Origin: Pomacea canaliculata | Taxonomy: Eukaryota > Mollusca > Gastropoda > Architaenioglossa > Ampullariidae | Direction of reading: 5' to 3' | NCBI RefSeq assembly: GCF_003073045.1 | Contig: NC_037590.1 | Coordinates: 3,870,016-3,934,015, forward strand | Length of the DNA stretch: 64,000 nt | In this document: piece by piece, positions 25,574 to 36,700 of the stretch | Layout: the number at the start of each line of letters is the position of its first letter | Numbering within the stretch: the stretch's first letter is position 1 | Notes under the pieces: model-generated | Databases searched by the model: none | The model's input: the letters and a program-made list of their open reading frames with translations, nothing else | Told to the model about the DNA's origin: nothing | Translations under genes and position numbers: made by a program

Positions 25574-28500
25574 TCATTTCTTGTTCTTTTTCTTTTTAAA
25601 CTGTTTGCGAATCCCCCTGGATTCTTCTGTGTCTTCCTTATCATCATCATCACGAGCTTTTCTCTTCTTCCTCTTGTCAACAGCATCGTTCATTTCCTGG
25701 AAATCATATAAAATTATATAATAGCTATAATGTTCAAATTGCCCACTCGGACAAATAAAGTTGGTCACTGTCATAAAAGGATATAATGGATATAAGAGGA
25801 ATTTTATATGTGCAGGCTTGTTGATGGTTTTATTATAACATTTTCTATATAGGCCGATCTAATGTATTAAAAGGAGTTTTAAAAAAGTATGGTTTCATTA
25901 ATGAAGTGTACTGTTATTATTTAGACTCAGTATTATAGTGTCTAAGATATGGGTAATGACAAGCAGGGAAAAAGTGAATCTTATTCTGATTCAGCAATAA
26001 CAGTTGCTGACACCATTAAAAGAAAAATGACCTGGGATAATACTAATTGTTCATATGAAAGCCTAACTAATAAACTGTCAACCATTGTTATCCTAATAAC
26101 TGCTGTAGCTCACACACCATCTGACAGATACTTCCCCCAACATTGTCTGTAATTTCCACTTAAATGCATAGAATTATCTGCCACACTTGCTATTACTAAA
26201 TGCTTGAAATTATTTTCTTAAAGGAACCCTCAACTTCAACAAATTCCACAACTGTTACTGCAGGTTCTAAAGAGACACCCACCATCTTGGCAATGCGCTG
26301 AGCTTCAGTCACTCGTTCCATCAGCTGCATCACCTCCTGCTCCTCTGTTTTGTATAGTGGAAGCTTCTGGTTGATAAGGTACTCAATCCTTTGATACAGC
26401 TCCACGTCATATCTGAGCAGAAAGCTACATTGGTCAACACTTCGAAAACAGTCTACTTCATATGTACAAAGTTTTATACCATTGGAGAATATACACTTTA
26501 TCAGGTCACAATGTGAACTGTCTAGACCAGGCATGTCAAACTGAGGGTCCCCCAAGGCCGCATGGGTCACATTTGTGTTGTTATGATGGACGCAGGTGTG
26601 CTTGCAAAGCGCCGAATGTTTGTCTGCTTTGTGTACTCTACTTCTTACTGCATTGATACATACATAAGCTTGTAGAGGTTGCTTTTCCAGACCTGGGAGC
26701 TAAATATGATAGCTATTTACCTCCAGTGGAAACCTGTGTGTGTGCATGCATGTGCAACTACTAAGAAAACTAAATAATCAGGCTTGCCTAAACTATTTTC
26801 ACTTCTTCAGCTCCACATACATCAAACATGTCATCTCTGTCTTAAACCAGTGGTGGACAGAATTCATCATTGTTATAGAGAAGCAAAAATATTCTGAAGA
26901 ATGAATGCATTATCCATCACATTTTCTGACTCCATGTTTATATTATATTTGTGACAAATTTTTTCAAGCCATTTAGACACTCATTTTAGCTGTAATTTAA
27001 TAATCTGTATTACTGCCTGCATATTCAGAAACAGAAGTTACAGTGAAGCAAAATTTCCAGATAAAAATGTTTGCAAATATCTTCTTTAGTTTTCACCTAA
27101 ATTCGCTAACAAAGTCTGTTGCAACTTACTGTGAAACAAAAGTGATGGCTTTGCCAGATCGGCCTGCACGTGCTGTGCGACCAACTCTGTGGAGGTAGTC
27201 CTTTGAGTGAGTGGGGATGTCTAAATTCAACACAACATCCACATGTGGGATGTCAAGGCCTCTGAAATAAATCAATCCCCAATATTATAAACAAAGTGTT
27301 TACAATAAGATTAATGTGTCTACAGCTCATTGATTCTAATTAACCAAGAAATATCAGATGAGACGGCCAATACAATGACAATACAGGCACTTGATTTGAT
27401 TTTGTGAGATCAAAAGATGCAAAACTATTGTTTCCCATTTTGTGTGAATAAGGTCTTATTCACACAAAAAATCATTTTGAAATCAGAATAAGGCCTCTTG
27501 GACCAATCTAGTGCCTACCAAATTATGCATGTATTGATCTATACATTCGTAATAAAGGATTTAGAATTTAATCCATGTTTCCAAATTTATGGTTAGCAAA
27601 GAAACAAAAACCTATGTATAAGCGTACTTTTGTGTCTCTAATCTAAATAAATTGCATTGTCCCATGTGTATAGATCAGGAGTGGGCAATGTATGGCCCAT
27701 GGACATATTTGGACCAGCACATTTGACAAAATGTGAACTGCACTTGTTTTCTTTCAGCCAAGGTTAATTTGAAATTTAATTTATCAAGTACAACAGTGTT
27801 AGAAATCAGCAGTCCATAATATTCTAACACAAAGAAAGATAAAAAATAACTGACATGTCTGATGTAGTCATTAGAGAGGATCAGGGATGGCTGCCTTTAA
27901 AAGAAAGGCTGGTTTTAAAGTTTTATTGTGAGCAAATTCAAACAGATTCACTTTACACAATAAATTCGTTAAGTGAACGCCCTTATGTACTCATTTGTTG
28001 TCCATTCCATTATCATTAGGTTTGCTGTATAATCATCTGGCGTGGTTCTCAATTTTCATTGTAACCATGAGGTCTAGCTTTAAAATGTAAGAAGAGCTGC
28101 ATGTGAATAAGGTCCATTTTCTTCTGCTATAGGGCTATCACCAGACAGCTAGTAATACTTATGCAAAATTGGTTTTTAACCATGAAATATACAGGCTGGC
28201 CATTGTCACGGATAACTTCAAACCCTTTACTTGCTTTTCAAAATTTAATTGTTACATAACTGCCACTAGAAAAGTGTTATACGTTAAAATAAGTTAAACT
28301 GGTAGCACTGGAGAGGCTGTAATACCTGATCTAAAGTCAAGTATGACTTTCTCACCAGATACTTTTTGTGTGACATCAGCATCAGATTTATTTATTCTGT
28401 GAGATTCTCCAAGACACCAGACAGAAGATGAAAGTTTTCATGCACATATGCTTTGATTTTAAGATGAACTGAGCCTATTGGTAGCATGAATATTTTTTAA

Positions 28501-31500
28501 ATATAAAAATGATGACAATAGAAACTGTACTTGTGAAGACATAACAGCATTACAGTATTTGATATACTTTGTAAGCCATGCCTGGGTTCCTTTAGCAGAT
28601 GTTTTCTTTTTTTTAAAAAGTTAGCCCGTATGCCCACTAAGGTGTTTAAAAAGCCAATCATTACAAGCTATCGTTTTATAAGAATAAAAGCTACCCAAAG
28701 AAAACAAATATTAAAGAAAATAAACAACAACCATAAAGTACCTGCTGGCAACATCAGTGGCAATTAGGATAGATCGATCTTTGCTCTTAAATTTATTAAG
28801 AGCACCCAATCTTTTTGCCTGAAACATAGAGGAAAATAATTTACAACAAATGTACATCAAGCCAAGAGACAAATTTCCTTGAACAGCTATGTAATGTTCA
28901 GTTCTGTGCTATCTGGCTCAATAACTCAATGGTGAGTAAGTGGCAAACAAAGAAGGGAAGCAAGTTACCTGGCTCATTTGCCCATGCAGAGGAATGGCAG
29001 TAAAGCCCATGTTGCGCAACAAGAGAGCGATGCGCTGGGTGTTGGCACATGTACTGCAGAACACCATGAAGGAGTTGCCTGCAAGTTCATTTAAGATGTA
29101 CACCAGGTAGACATCCTGTAAGACAACCAGATACAGCTTTTAGATTTTATTTTGTAAATGACATATAATCTTCATTTGAATTTAAATTGTGATAAGACAT
29201 GAGCTTGCAGCTCATAAGATACACATAAGAGTGTACTTGCAGTACACATAAGGGGACATCAGTTACCCTTATTAAATGCCATGTAGGGTTACAGAGAAAT
29301 GGTCTCCATTGCAGACTAAAAATTGCTACAAAATCTACTTTCCAGTCTTCACAATATGCTGTAAATGTATCTGATCCTAAACACCTCCTTATCCAGACAT
29401 CACTCAATAGAAAGACTTGGAAAAATTAAATGAACAGGAAAAAAAACAAAAAAAAACAAAAAAAACAAAAAAAAAAAAAAACACAACAGCAAAAGTATAG
29501 CAAGAACTTATAACCTTCCTTGTCTGTATTATACCTCCCAGAAGAATACAAAAGAGTGATCTAGTCTGTAAGAAAATGGCTAGTCTAAGAATAATTCTTG
29601 ATTAATCTTTCTTTAAAAAAAAAAAAAAAATTTCATGTCATTTATAAATAATCAAACCTTATACTTAGCTGGGATGAATATATAGGACTGCTGAAGGGTG
29701 GCAACTGTCTGATACTTATTAGAAACTTCCACTTTAACGGGATCCACAAGTGATGCTCTTTGTAGCTTCTGAACCTGTTTAGGATGCAGGAGTGATAGCA
29801 TTAAAATGGGACCAGAAAGTTGTATTCTTGCATTAATCCCTCCTAAAGAGGGGAAAATTATTTAACATGACAATGACAAAGAGAAGGGAAGCGATAAGGT
29901 TGGGGGGAGGGGAGGGAAGATCATAAGCCAGTGATGCATCTGTATGCACAGTCAGGTGGATGTCAACGGGTTTACCATAAAACAAAGACACAATCATGTA
30001 AGACATGGGGGCTGAAGAAATGTACCTTTTTTGTCATTGTGGCTGAATACAAGTATGTCCTTCTCTCTCTTGGAATCACCTTCAGTATTTTATCTACCTG
30101 AACAAAAGAGACACAATAACAGAGATAGAAATTTTCCTCTATTGTGCACTACAATTGTAATAAACTAAACAAAATATTGTCACACACTTATACAGTTACA
30201 CTCACACATAAAACCCCCTTTATCCAGTGATAACAGTCAGTGGCATATGCACACACACACACACACAAAATAGGTACATTTGTAAATACTGTTCAAGAGT
30301 TCATGATACAAAAAAGCATGTTTTTCACTTAAATATCACTTAAGCCACAAGAAGGCCCACTGCTGTAAAATTAAGATATCTTTTAAAACTCTAAAATAAC
30401 TACATGAGAAAATTCCACCATATTATGATTGATTACCTCTGATTCAAAATCCATATTCAAGATCCTGTCAGCTTCATCCATTACCTTGAACAAAGTCAAT
30501 AAAAAGTAGCGTCAAAAAATTGTCTATTAAAAAAAAACTCACTCTGGGTGGATCAACACAATCTCAATAAACAAATCTGATATCAGTATTAGTTACATAA
30601 GATAACGTTAAACACAAAACATAGAATCACAACACAGCTTATAGATTTGTCATTATGATTATCCTATTCATACCAAATAAACAAGCATTTAAGAACAAAT
30701 CAACAGAAAGATTTACCAGGTATTTCACAGATCTGAGACTGAAGCCTTTTGTATTTTCCAAGTGATCAACTAGCCGACCAGGAGTGGCTGAAAGGAAAAG
30801 TTAAAATGACAAGGCATGATGATCTGAGTAGTATCCTTTTAGATTTTTTAATCATTCTGTTTTTGGTTGTTTTTTTTTCTACAAAGAAACCCAGTTCTTT
30901 CATATATTAAATTATTAAATACAGACACTTGAAGACTTGTGAAAGAGGCAGACTCCACTTACCAACAATTATGTGAGGCTTCTTGCCAAGCATAATTGCT
31001 TGGGTCATCATGTCCATCCCTCCAACAATCACAGCTGTAATAAGTGGATGAAAGTACACGATACAGAAGAAATTCTTGAATGCCTTTTAATTAAACTTAA
31101 AGCCAAATATTTTCGAAAATCTAAATTCATCAGGACTTATTTAAGAATCCTGATAGGTTGTAAAGAACATGTAAAGCTTGTTATGTCAGGGCTTCTGCTA
31201 AGGCTAAATTCTTTGGGGTCCCACGGACCCCTTCTTCAGATTTTTAAGGGGTCCCTATTCTTTGCCCAACTTTGAAGGGGACCCCATTGACGAAAATTGA
31301 AGGGGTCCTCTGAACTTTTAATGTGTACTGTACGCAATTTTTTGTGTAAGCAGAAGCCCTGTTATGTGATAAGGTAAATAAAATGTATATATATATAATG
31401 ATAAAATGTTACCTAAAGAAAAAACCTAAAAAGTTTGAAATGGTTGACTATCATCAATAAGACTCTTCAAAAAAGAAAAATATTAAACAACACAGTGATG

Positions 31501-33503
31501 TTTATATCTATTCTTCCACGTCTCAATTCAAAAATTAGAAAAGCATTTCTGAACCAAAGATTTGGTATAACAGGATTTTTTTCTCTCAGTCTGACTAGCA
31601 AACATGAAATAATATTGGTGACATATCACATATGCCATAGCAGGATAAAATAATTTTGAGTAAATAAAAGGCTTTTTGAAGAAAAATTATTGTAAATAGG
31701 TAGAGGCTACAATTAACAGAAATGAATGATCAGTGCATAAAACATACCACACTTAACACCAATAGATGAACCCAAGGCTTCAAACTGCTCAGAAATCTGG
31801 TAAGCAAGCTCTCGTGTAGGTGTCAAGACAAGAGCGAACAATCTCTGTGGCGCCTGCAACAGTGCTTGCAAGATGGGGAGAGCAAAGGCTCCAGTTTTAC
31901 CAGATCCTGTTTCGGCAAGACCAATAACATCTCTTCCTGAAAAATATATCAACAAGGGTAGATTCAAATGATGGCAATTTCAATTAAGTTTATAAGACTA
32001 CAAAACATATTGATCCTATGAAAACACTTCAAAGCAGCTGGAAGTATCTAAAGATATATTAAAGTTTGAAGTAGCCGCTTCAAACCACTTTAAGACAGTC
32101 TGGCAGGGCTACGTGGGAAAAGTGTTTCAAAAATGGGACCAGTGTATGCAAAGTGGAGTTAAGTCTATCAGCTGCTGAATGATGTGGTCGGGATGCAGCC
32201 TGGAGAGCGAAGCAGGAAGAGAGGTAATTAGAAGCACAGTGATTGAGACATTCAGAGCAAAGAAAGTCAAGTTTTGTAAGTGATCTAGTCTGTGATAGGC
32301 AACCTGTGAAGGAAGCAAAGCAGTATGGTTGGCCTGATCAGTCTTAGGCACCAGTGAAGAGGCACTGGAGATGTAAAAAAACATTTTCACCAAAGAGGTT
32401 ATAAGGGGCTGCATGGAAAGGGTAGAGTCCAGAATAATTCTAAATCCAGAATTGTATTCTTGACTACACAACATCTGTACCCTTTTTCCAGTGATAATAG
32501 TCAGTGGCACATGCACACACAAGCCTAACCACAGAGACTGAATGTTAAAATGCTGTCAATCATATACTGATTCAAGGACAGGGCCATTGACACCAAAATT
32601 CCTCATTTGTCTTAGCAGAAATAGGCGCTGAATGACATAAAAACACCATTAATGCTGCCGTTAAGGGGATCATGATGCCAGGCAATTGGAGACTTGTAAA
32701 CAGACAGTATAAAATTATTTATGTTTAGTACCAATAATCAATGTTTCAGTCTTGTTAGTGTTCATCGTTGTTTTTCGTCAAAATAGCAGTGACTAACACA
32801 GGTTTCATACATTAAAAACCCACACTGTAAAACTTCCTGCTAAAGCTATTGTGAGGCTGCACGATAAGAATGAACACTTTTAGAACAATGACTAATGCTA
32901 TAAATTATAATAAATGTAAGAATACTACAGATGTGAAAAAGAAAACATTCAACATATTCTTGGAAATGTAAATATGTCCGAGATTTCTGGCACTACTGTT
33001 TGTCATATTTTTATGTTTGTTATATTGCAATGAGTATGATTTGTTTAAGTATATAACGTGGACAGCCTGTGTTTAAGTATATAATATGTTAAACCTGTAA
33101 TGTGTTTATGGAAAATAAATGTTATATTATAAAAAAATTGTAATGTAAGAGAACTGTATTGTAATGTCAACTGTATAACACAAAATAATCCACAACAAGT
33201 GACGCGTGTACTTGGCAAAAATAGAAATTTACCTGACAATGCCACTGGAATGGCTTCTTTCTGAATTTTTGTTGGAACCTTCCATTTCAATTGCTCGCAA
33301 GCACTTGCAAGCACATCAACAACACCCTAAAGAATGAAAAGTACAGATATTTACAAGTTTTAGGAATGTATTTATATAATTGGAACATTTATCGAAAAAT
33401 CACAAGAAGGATCAATTTAATTAAGTACAAAATTACAAGTACAAAAACTTACAAGATCTAAAAACGACTTGGCTGTTACGTCCGTTGCTTCGGCGTCTTC
33501 CAT
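25574..33503 (-). CDS. DDX47: DEAD-box RNA helicase DDX47 (yeast Rrp3), complete
   Basis: Nucleolar ATP-dependent RNA helicase for early 18S rRNA processing. Thirteen exons encode 440 residues (human about 455): 33503-33453, 33326-33233, 31936-31748, 31034-30963, 30787-30717, 30484-30437, 30097-30026, 29774-29658, 29115-28969, 28818-28742, 27261-27130, 26412-26283 and 25696-25574. Motifs in order: Q motif ([10 protein letters not shown]), I AETGSGKT, Ia [10 protein letters not shown] (VGGMDMM), Ib TPGR, II DEAD in [16 protein letters not shown] in [28 protein letters not shown] and [13 protein letters not shown]. The C-terminus is a basic tail ([14 protein letters not shown]) with an acidic DDDDKED stretch, as in the family. 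All junctions keep frame and no defect is seen. Introns hold a LINE relic, a 6-bp-TSD MITE and hAT-like repeats. The 5' end faces PHF5A. Confidence 0.97.
26527..26700. mobile_element. hAT-like repeat fragment in a DDX47 intron
   Basis: The left end ACCAGGCATGTCAAACTGAG and the GGCCGCATG that follows are typical of animal hAT non-autonomous termini. A right terminal inverted repeat and target duplication were not found, so the right border is approximate. Confidence 0.4.
27669..28020. mobile_element. hAT-like non-autonomous repeat, copy B, in a DDX47 intron
   Basis: It begins TCAGGAGTGGGCAATGTATG and runs collinear with copy A at 23008-23365 in the same orientation, with many substitutions and small indels. 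Divergence by eye is about a quarter of positions, so both copies are old. Confidence 0.6.
29428..29481. repeat. A-rich simple repeat, (A)nC type
   Basis: Runs of adenine are separated by single cytosines inside a DDX47 intron. It may be an old retroelement tail or simple slippage; nothing attached is recognisable. Confidence 0.7.
30215..30268. repeat. (CA)n with a 5' block shared with 32480-32520
   Basis: The block TCCAGTGATAACAGTCAGTG, then GCATATG and a (CA)n run, recurs with few changes at 32480-32520 in the same orientation. It looks like a small dispersed repeat ending in a CA microsatellite. Both copies are in DDX47 introns. Confidence 0.6.
31187..31361. mobile_element. 6-bp-TSD MITE, copy 1 (DDX47 intron)
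   Basis: 175 bp, with ends CAGGGCTTCTGCTAAGG and its near-inverse TAAGCAGAAGCCCTG. The target duplication TTATGT is perfect (31181-31186 and 31362-31367). The interior carries GGGGTCCC/GGGACCCC palindromes that can fold into hairpins. It has no coding capacity. The superfamily is not certain; a 6-bp duplication is unlike hAT (8) or Tc1 (TA). Confidence 0.9.
32127..32480 (-). mobile_element. Possible decayed LINE reverse-transcriptase relic in a DDX47 intron
   Basis: A 131-codon minus-strand frame contains [20 protein letters not shown] and later [10 protein letters not shown]. These weakly resemble the CR1/Jockey-type motifs FDS.LSM..HI..I.K and SRLDYCNSLL. The similarity is faint, so this is a low-confidence call. 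Confidence 0.3.
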
Positions 33504-33736
33504 GCTTCTCGTTAAATCCACATGCTTAGTAAACAGGAAATAGTCATTGCTCTCCCCTGCCTATTCCGGCGTTTCAAGATTTTATTTTTTAATTTACCAT
33601 TTTTCAGAAATACTCTAAAACTCTTAATAAATACTGCTTAACTATAATTTCAAAGTTGTTTCCTATTTGTTTAATATTAGTCTAAGTTTTCTTTTTAATT
33701 ACTGTATAGATTCCAGCTTTTTAAAACTCTCTCAAA
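33504..33736. promoter_or_regulatory. Shared bidirectional promoter of DDX47 and PHF5A
   Basis: Only 233 bp separate the two divergent start codons, so both 5' UTRs and core promoters must lie here, unless there are non-coding first exons. No TATA box is obvious at the usual distance. The PHF5A start lies in AAAATGGCG, a YY1-like element that is common in short-leader housekeeping genes. Confidence 0.7.
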
Positions 33737-36700
33737 ATGGCGAAGCATCATCCCGATTTGATCTTTTGCAGGAAACAGCCAGGTGTCGGTACGCACTAAT
33801 CTTTCTTTGAACACTGAGATGTTAGTCACATTCATAGAACCAGTTTCAGAATGTTTTGATGTAATATCTTTGATTAGCAGGGCCTTGTTGCATTGTGTTG
33901 GTGTTGATGTATTATTTGCGACGTTCTGAACCTACATGCGTCTCGCAGAACGCGGGTTTATCGTTTTAGAGTTAGTCTTTACATTTTCGGGTTTTTTTTT
34001 TTGTAGTGTTCATACACGAAATTGACCAAAAACAGTATTGACTGCATGATTTTTAATGTTAAGTAGAATGGTCTTGGAGTTGTGTGTCTTAATAAATCGG
34101 TATTTTTTGTTATTGTGTTTATTTTTCGCTTTTCTATCTTATGTGAGAGATTCTGTAGAAATTATTTGTGATATCCGAACAATTTTTTTTATTGCTTATG
34201 TGGGTTCTGACTAAATTCTAGTTCACATTTTTTGTTGCAGCCATTGGCCGCCTTTGTGAAAAATGTAAGTTTCCTAACAACTATTTTTTATCATGAGTCG
34301 CCTAAGATAAATGAAGGAAACACGCAGTATTCCAGTTTTATTTAAAACATTTTAGAATATTAAGCAAAATTATAACTTAATATTACAATATTTAATATAA
34401 ATAATTTTGTATTATAATAATAAGCACTTTAATATCTTACTATTCCCAATAAGGCTCAACATGCATTATAGTGATGATAAGCACCCATCAAACAACACAT
34501 CTTCACAGAAAATGACCTGAATGCATACAACCACCCACACACATGCAGAACTATTGTTGTGCTCAATATGCTTTATAATTGTGATACTCACCCACCAAAC
34601 AAAAGGTATTCACAGAAAATGACATGCCCACATTCTCTATTACACGCATGGAGTTGTTTGCCAAGATTAACAGTGAAAAGTGGTGGTAACTGTTGCTGGT
34701 GTTCTCTTCCAGTTATTGTTTTTAGGGTCAAAGCAGCCTGCCATGTCTATAATGATGAATCTGGTTGCCAGATCCTTTGTGTTGCAGTATTCCTACATTC
34801 TAGAATTTCATTTAGTTTTGGATACTATATTTATATATACCGTTATGTAGTTACCACTTTTTTTTTTCTCTCTTACATTTCCTCAATGCTAACCATTTGC
34901 TGGCTTTTAAAAGAAGTTGAACATACAGACTCTGGGCTTTCTGGCAAGGTACAACATGATGGTGTTATGACAGGGAACCAGTATCGAAACAGTTTTTGAA
35001 TTTCGTAGAAATCGGTACTGATCGCAGTAGGGCACCTCGATTAAAACGTATTTTAAGTCCATTTCCAACTTTTATTTTAACATCGCAGTGTATTTTCCTG
35101 ATAGTTTAATAACCAAGGAATCCATTTTTAAAGAAAAATAAAAATGTACAAAATTGGTCGCTATCACCTTTCGGTGCCTCTAGTGCAAAACTGTTCAGCA
35201 CGACTTAAGACTCATTTCGTCGTGGAGGGTCACGTATAGACATTTCTTGCTAGACTAAGCTAACCTACTTAATAGTTCTACATTGTCGTGGTTGTTTTGG
35301 GCCATAATTTATTTTAGCTATCATCAGGTTGTTTTTTTTTTGTTTTGTTTTTTTTTTTTTGTTAAAGGTCTTGACTTATTTTGCCTGTCACCATTAACTT
35401 TATGCAGCCCTTAATAGTTTTTAAGCATTCAGCTGAGCGCCATAACAAGGTTTCATAGCTTAGAAAGATTGAAACCAATGTTTCGCTTAGCGTGGACTGT
35501 CAAGAATGCTTAAAGGGTTAAACAGATGCCATTATACCATTCAACATCCTTGTCAAGAGTTATGATTGCAGTCAGTTGACTAGTCTGCGTGTTTGTCTTT
35601 GCAGATTTATGATATTGTCTATCCTTATTCAGGGCTTCTGCTAAGGCTAAATTCTTTGGGGTCCCAGGGACCCCTTCCTCAGATTTTTAAGGGGTCCCAG
35701 GGACCCCTTCTTCAGATTTTTAAGGGGTCCCTGTTCTTCGCCAAATTTGAAGGGGACCCCATTGAGGAAAATTGAAGGGGTCCTCCAAACTTTTAATGCG
35801 TACTGTACGCAATTTTTTGCGTAAGCAGAAGCCCTGCTTATTGTTTGTTCCCTGATTGGTTTTTGTGTCTTCCATGTTAGTCTTTTATTATTAATAGTAA
35901 TAATAAATGCAAGATTTGTATAGGGCATACTCGTGAGCATGCTCTTAGCGCTTAAAAACAAGAACCAGACGTGGGCAATATATGAGGGACGGAAGAACAA
36001 GCAAACAACACATAAACAACGGAAGGATAAACAATAGTACTGATGACGAAAAAAAGACAAATATAAAAATGTAAAGAGAATCCGCTTGTCACCATTGTTT
36101 CTTCTTCAGTCCTTGGTATTCTGTCCATGTCTTCTACTTATCTTAAGTGTTGAGAATATGCTCCCTTGTGAGTGTGATTTTGTGCTATATGACTTAGGAC
36201 AAATGAAGTAGGTGGGGAGAAGTGGAGTTGTATAGATATATTAGGTATGCATGGCACTAAACTTAGTGAAATTTAAATATTCTGTTTTGTTTAATGTAGC
36301 TTCTGATTTATGTAATGTGCTTGGATATACTGTTTAGAGACACATTTAGATTACAAAGAAATGTCAGGAATTGAATGCAGTCATATTTTGAGCAATGTCT
36401 AATGGATTGCAGGTGATGGCAAATGTGTCATTTGTGACTCCTACGTTCGACCCTGTACCCTAGTGCGCATATGTGATGAATGCAATTATGGATCTTACCA
36501 AGGCCGATGTGTCATATGTGGTGGCCCAGGTGTTTCAGATGCATACTACTGCAAAGAGTGCACAATAATGGAGAAAGATGTAAGTGTCAATTCCATTAAA
36601 ATAAATTACAGGTATCTATTCTGTCTTACATAACCTAAGCATAGAATGAAACTTTTTTTGTTAAAACCTTCCCAATTATGACCCTCTGTTAGCTATGACC

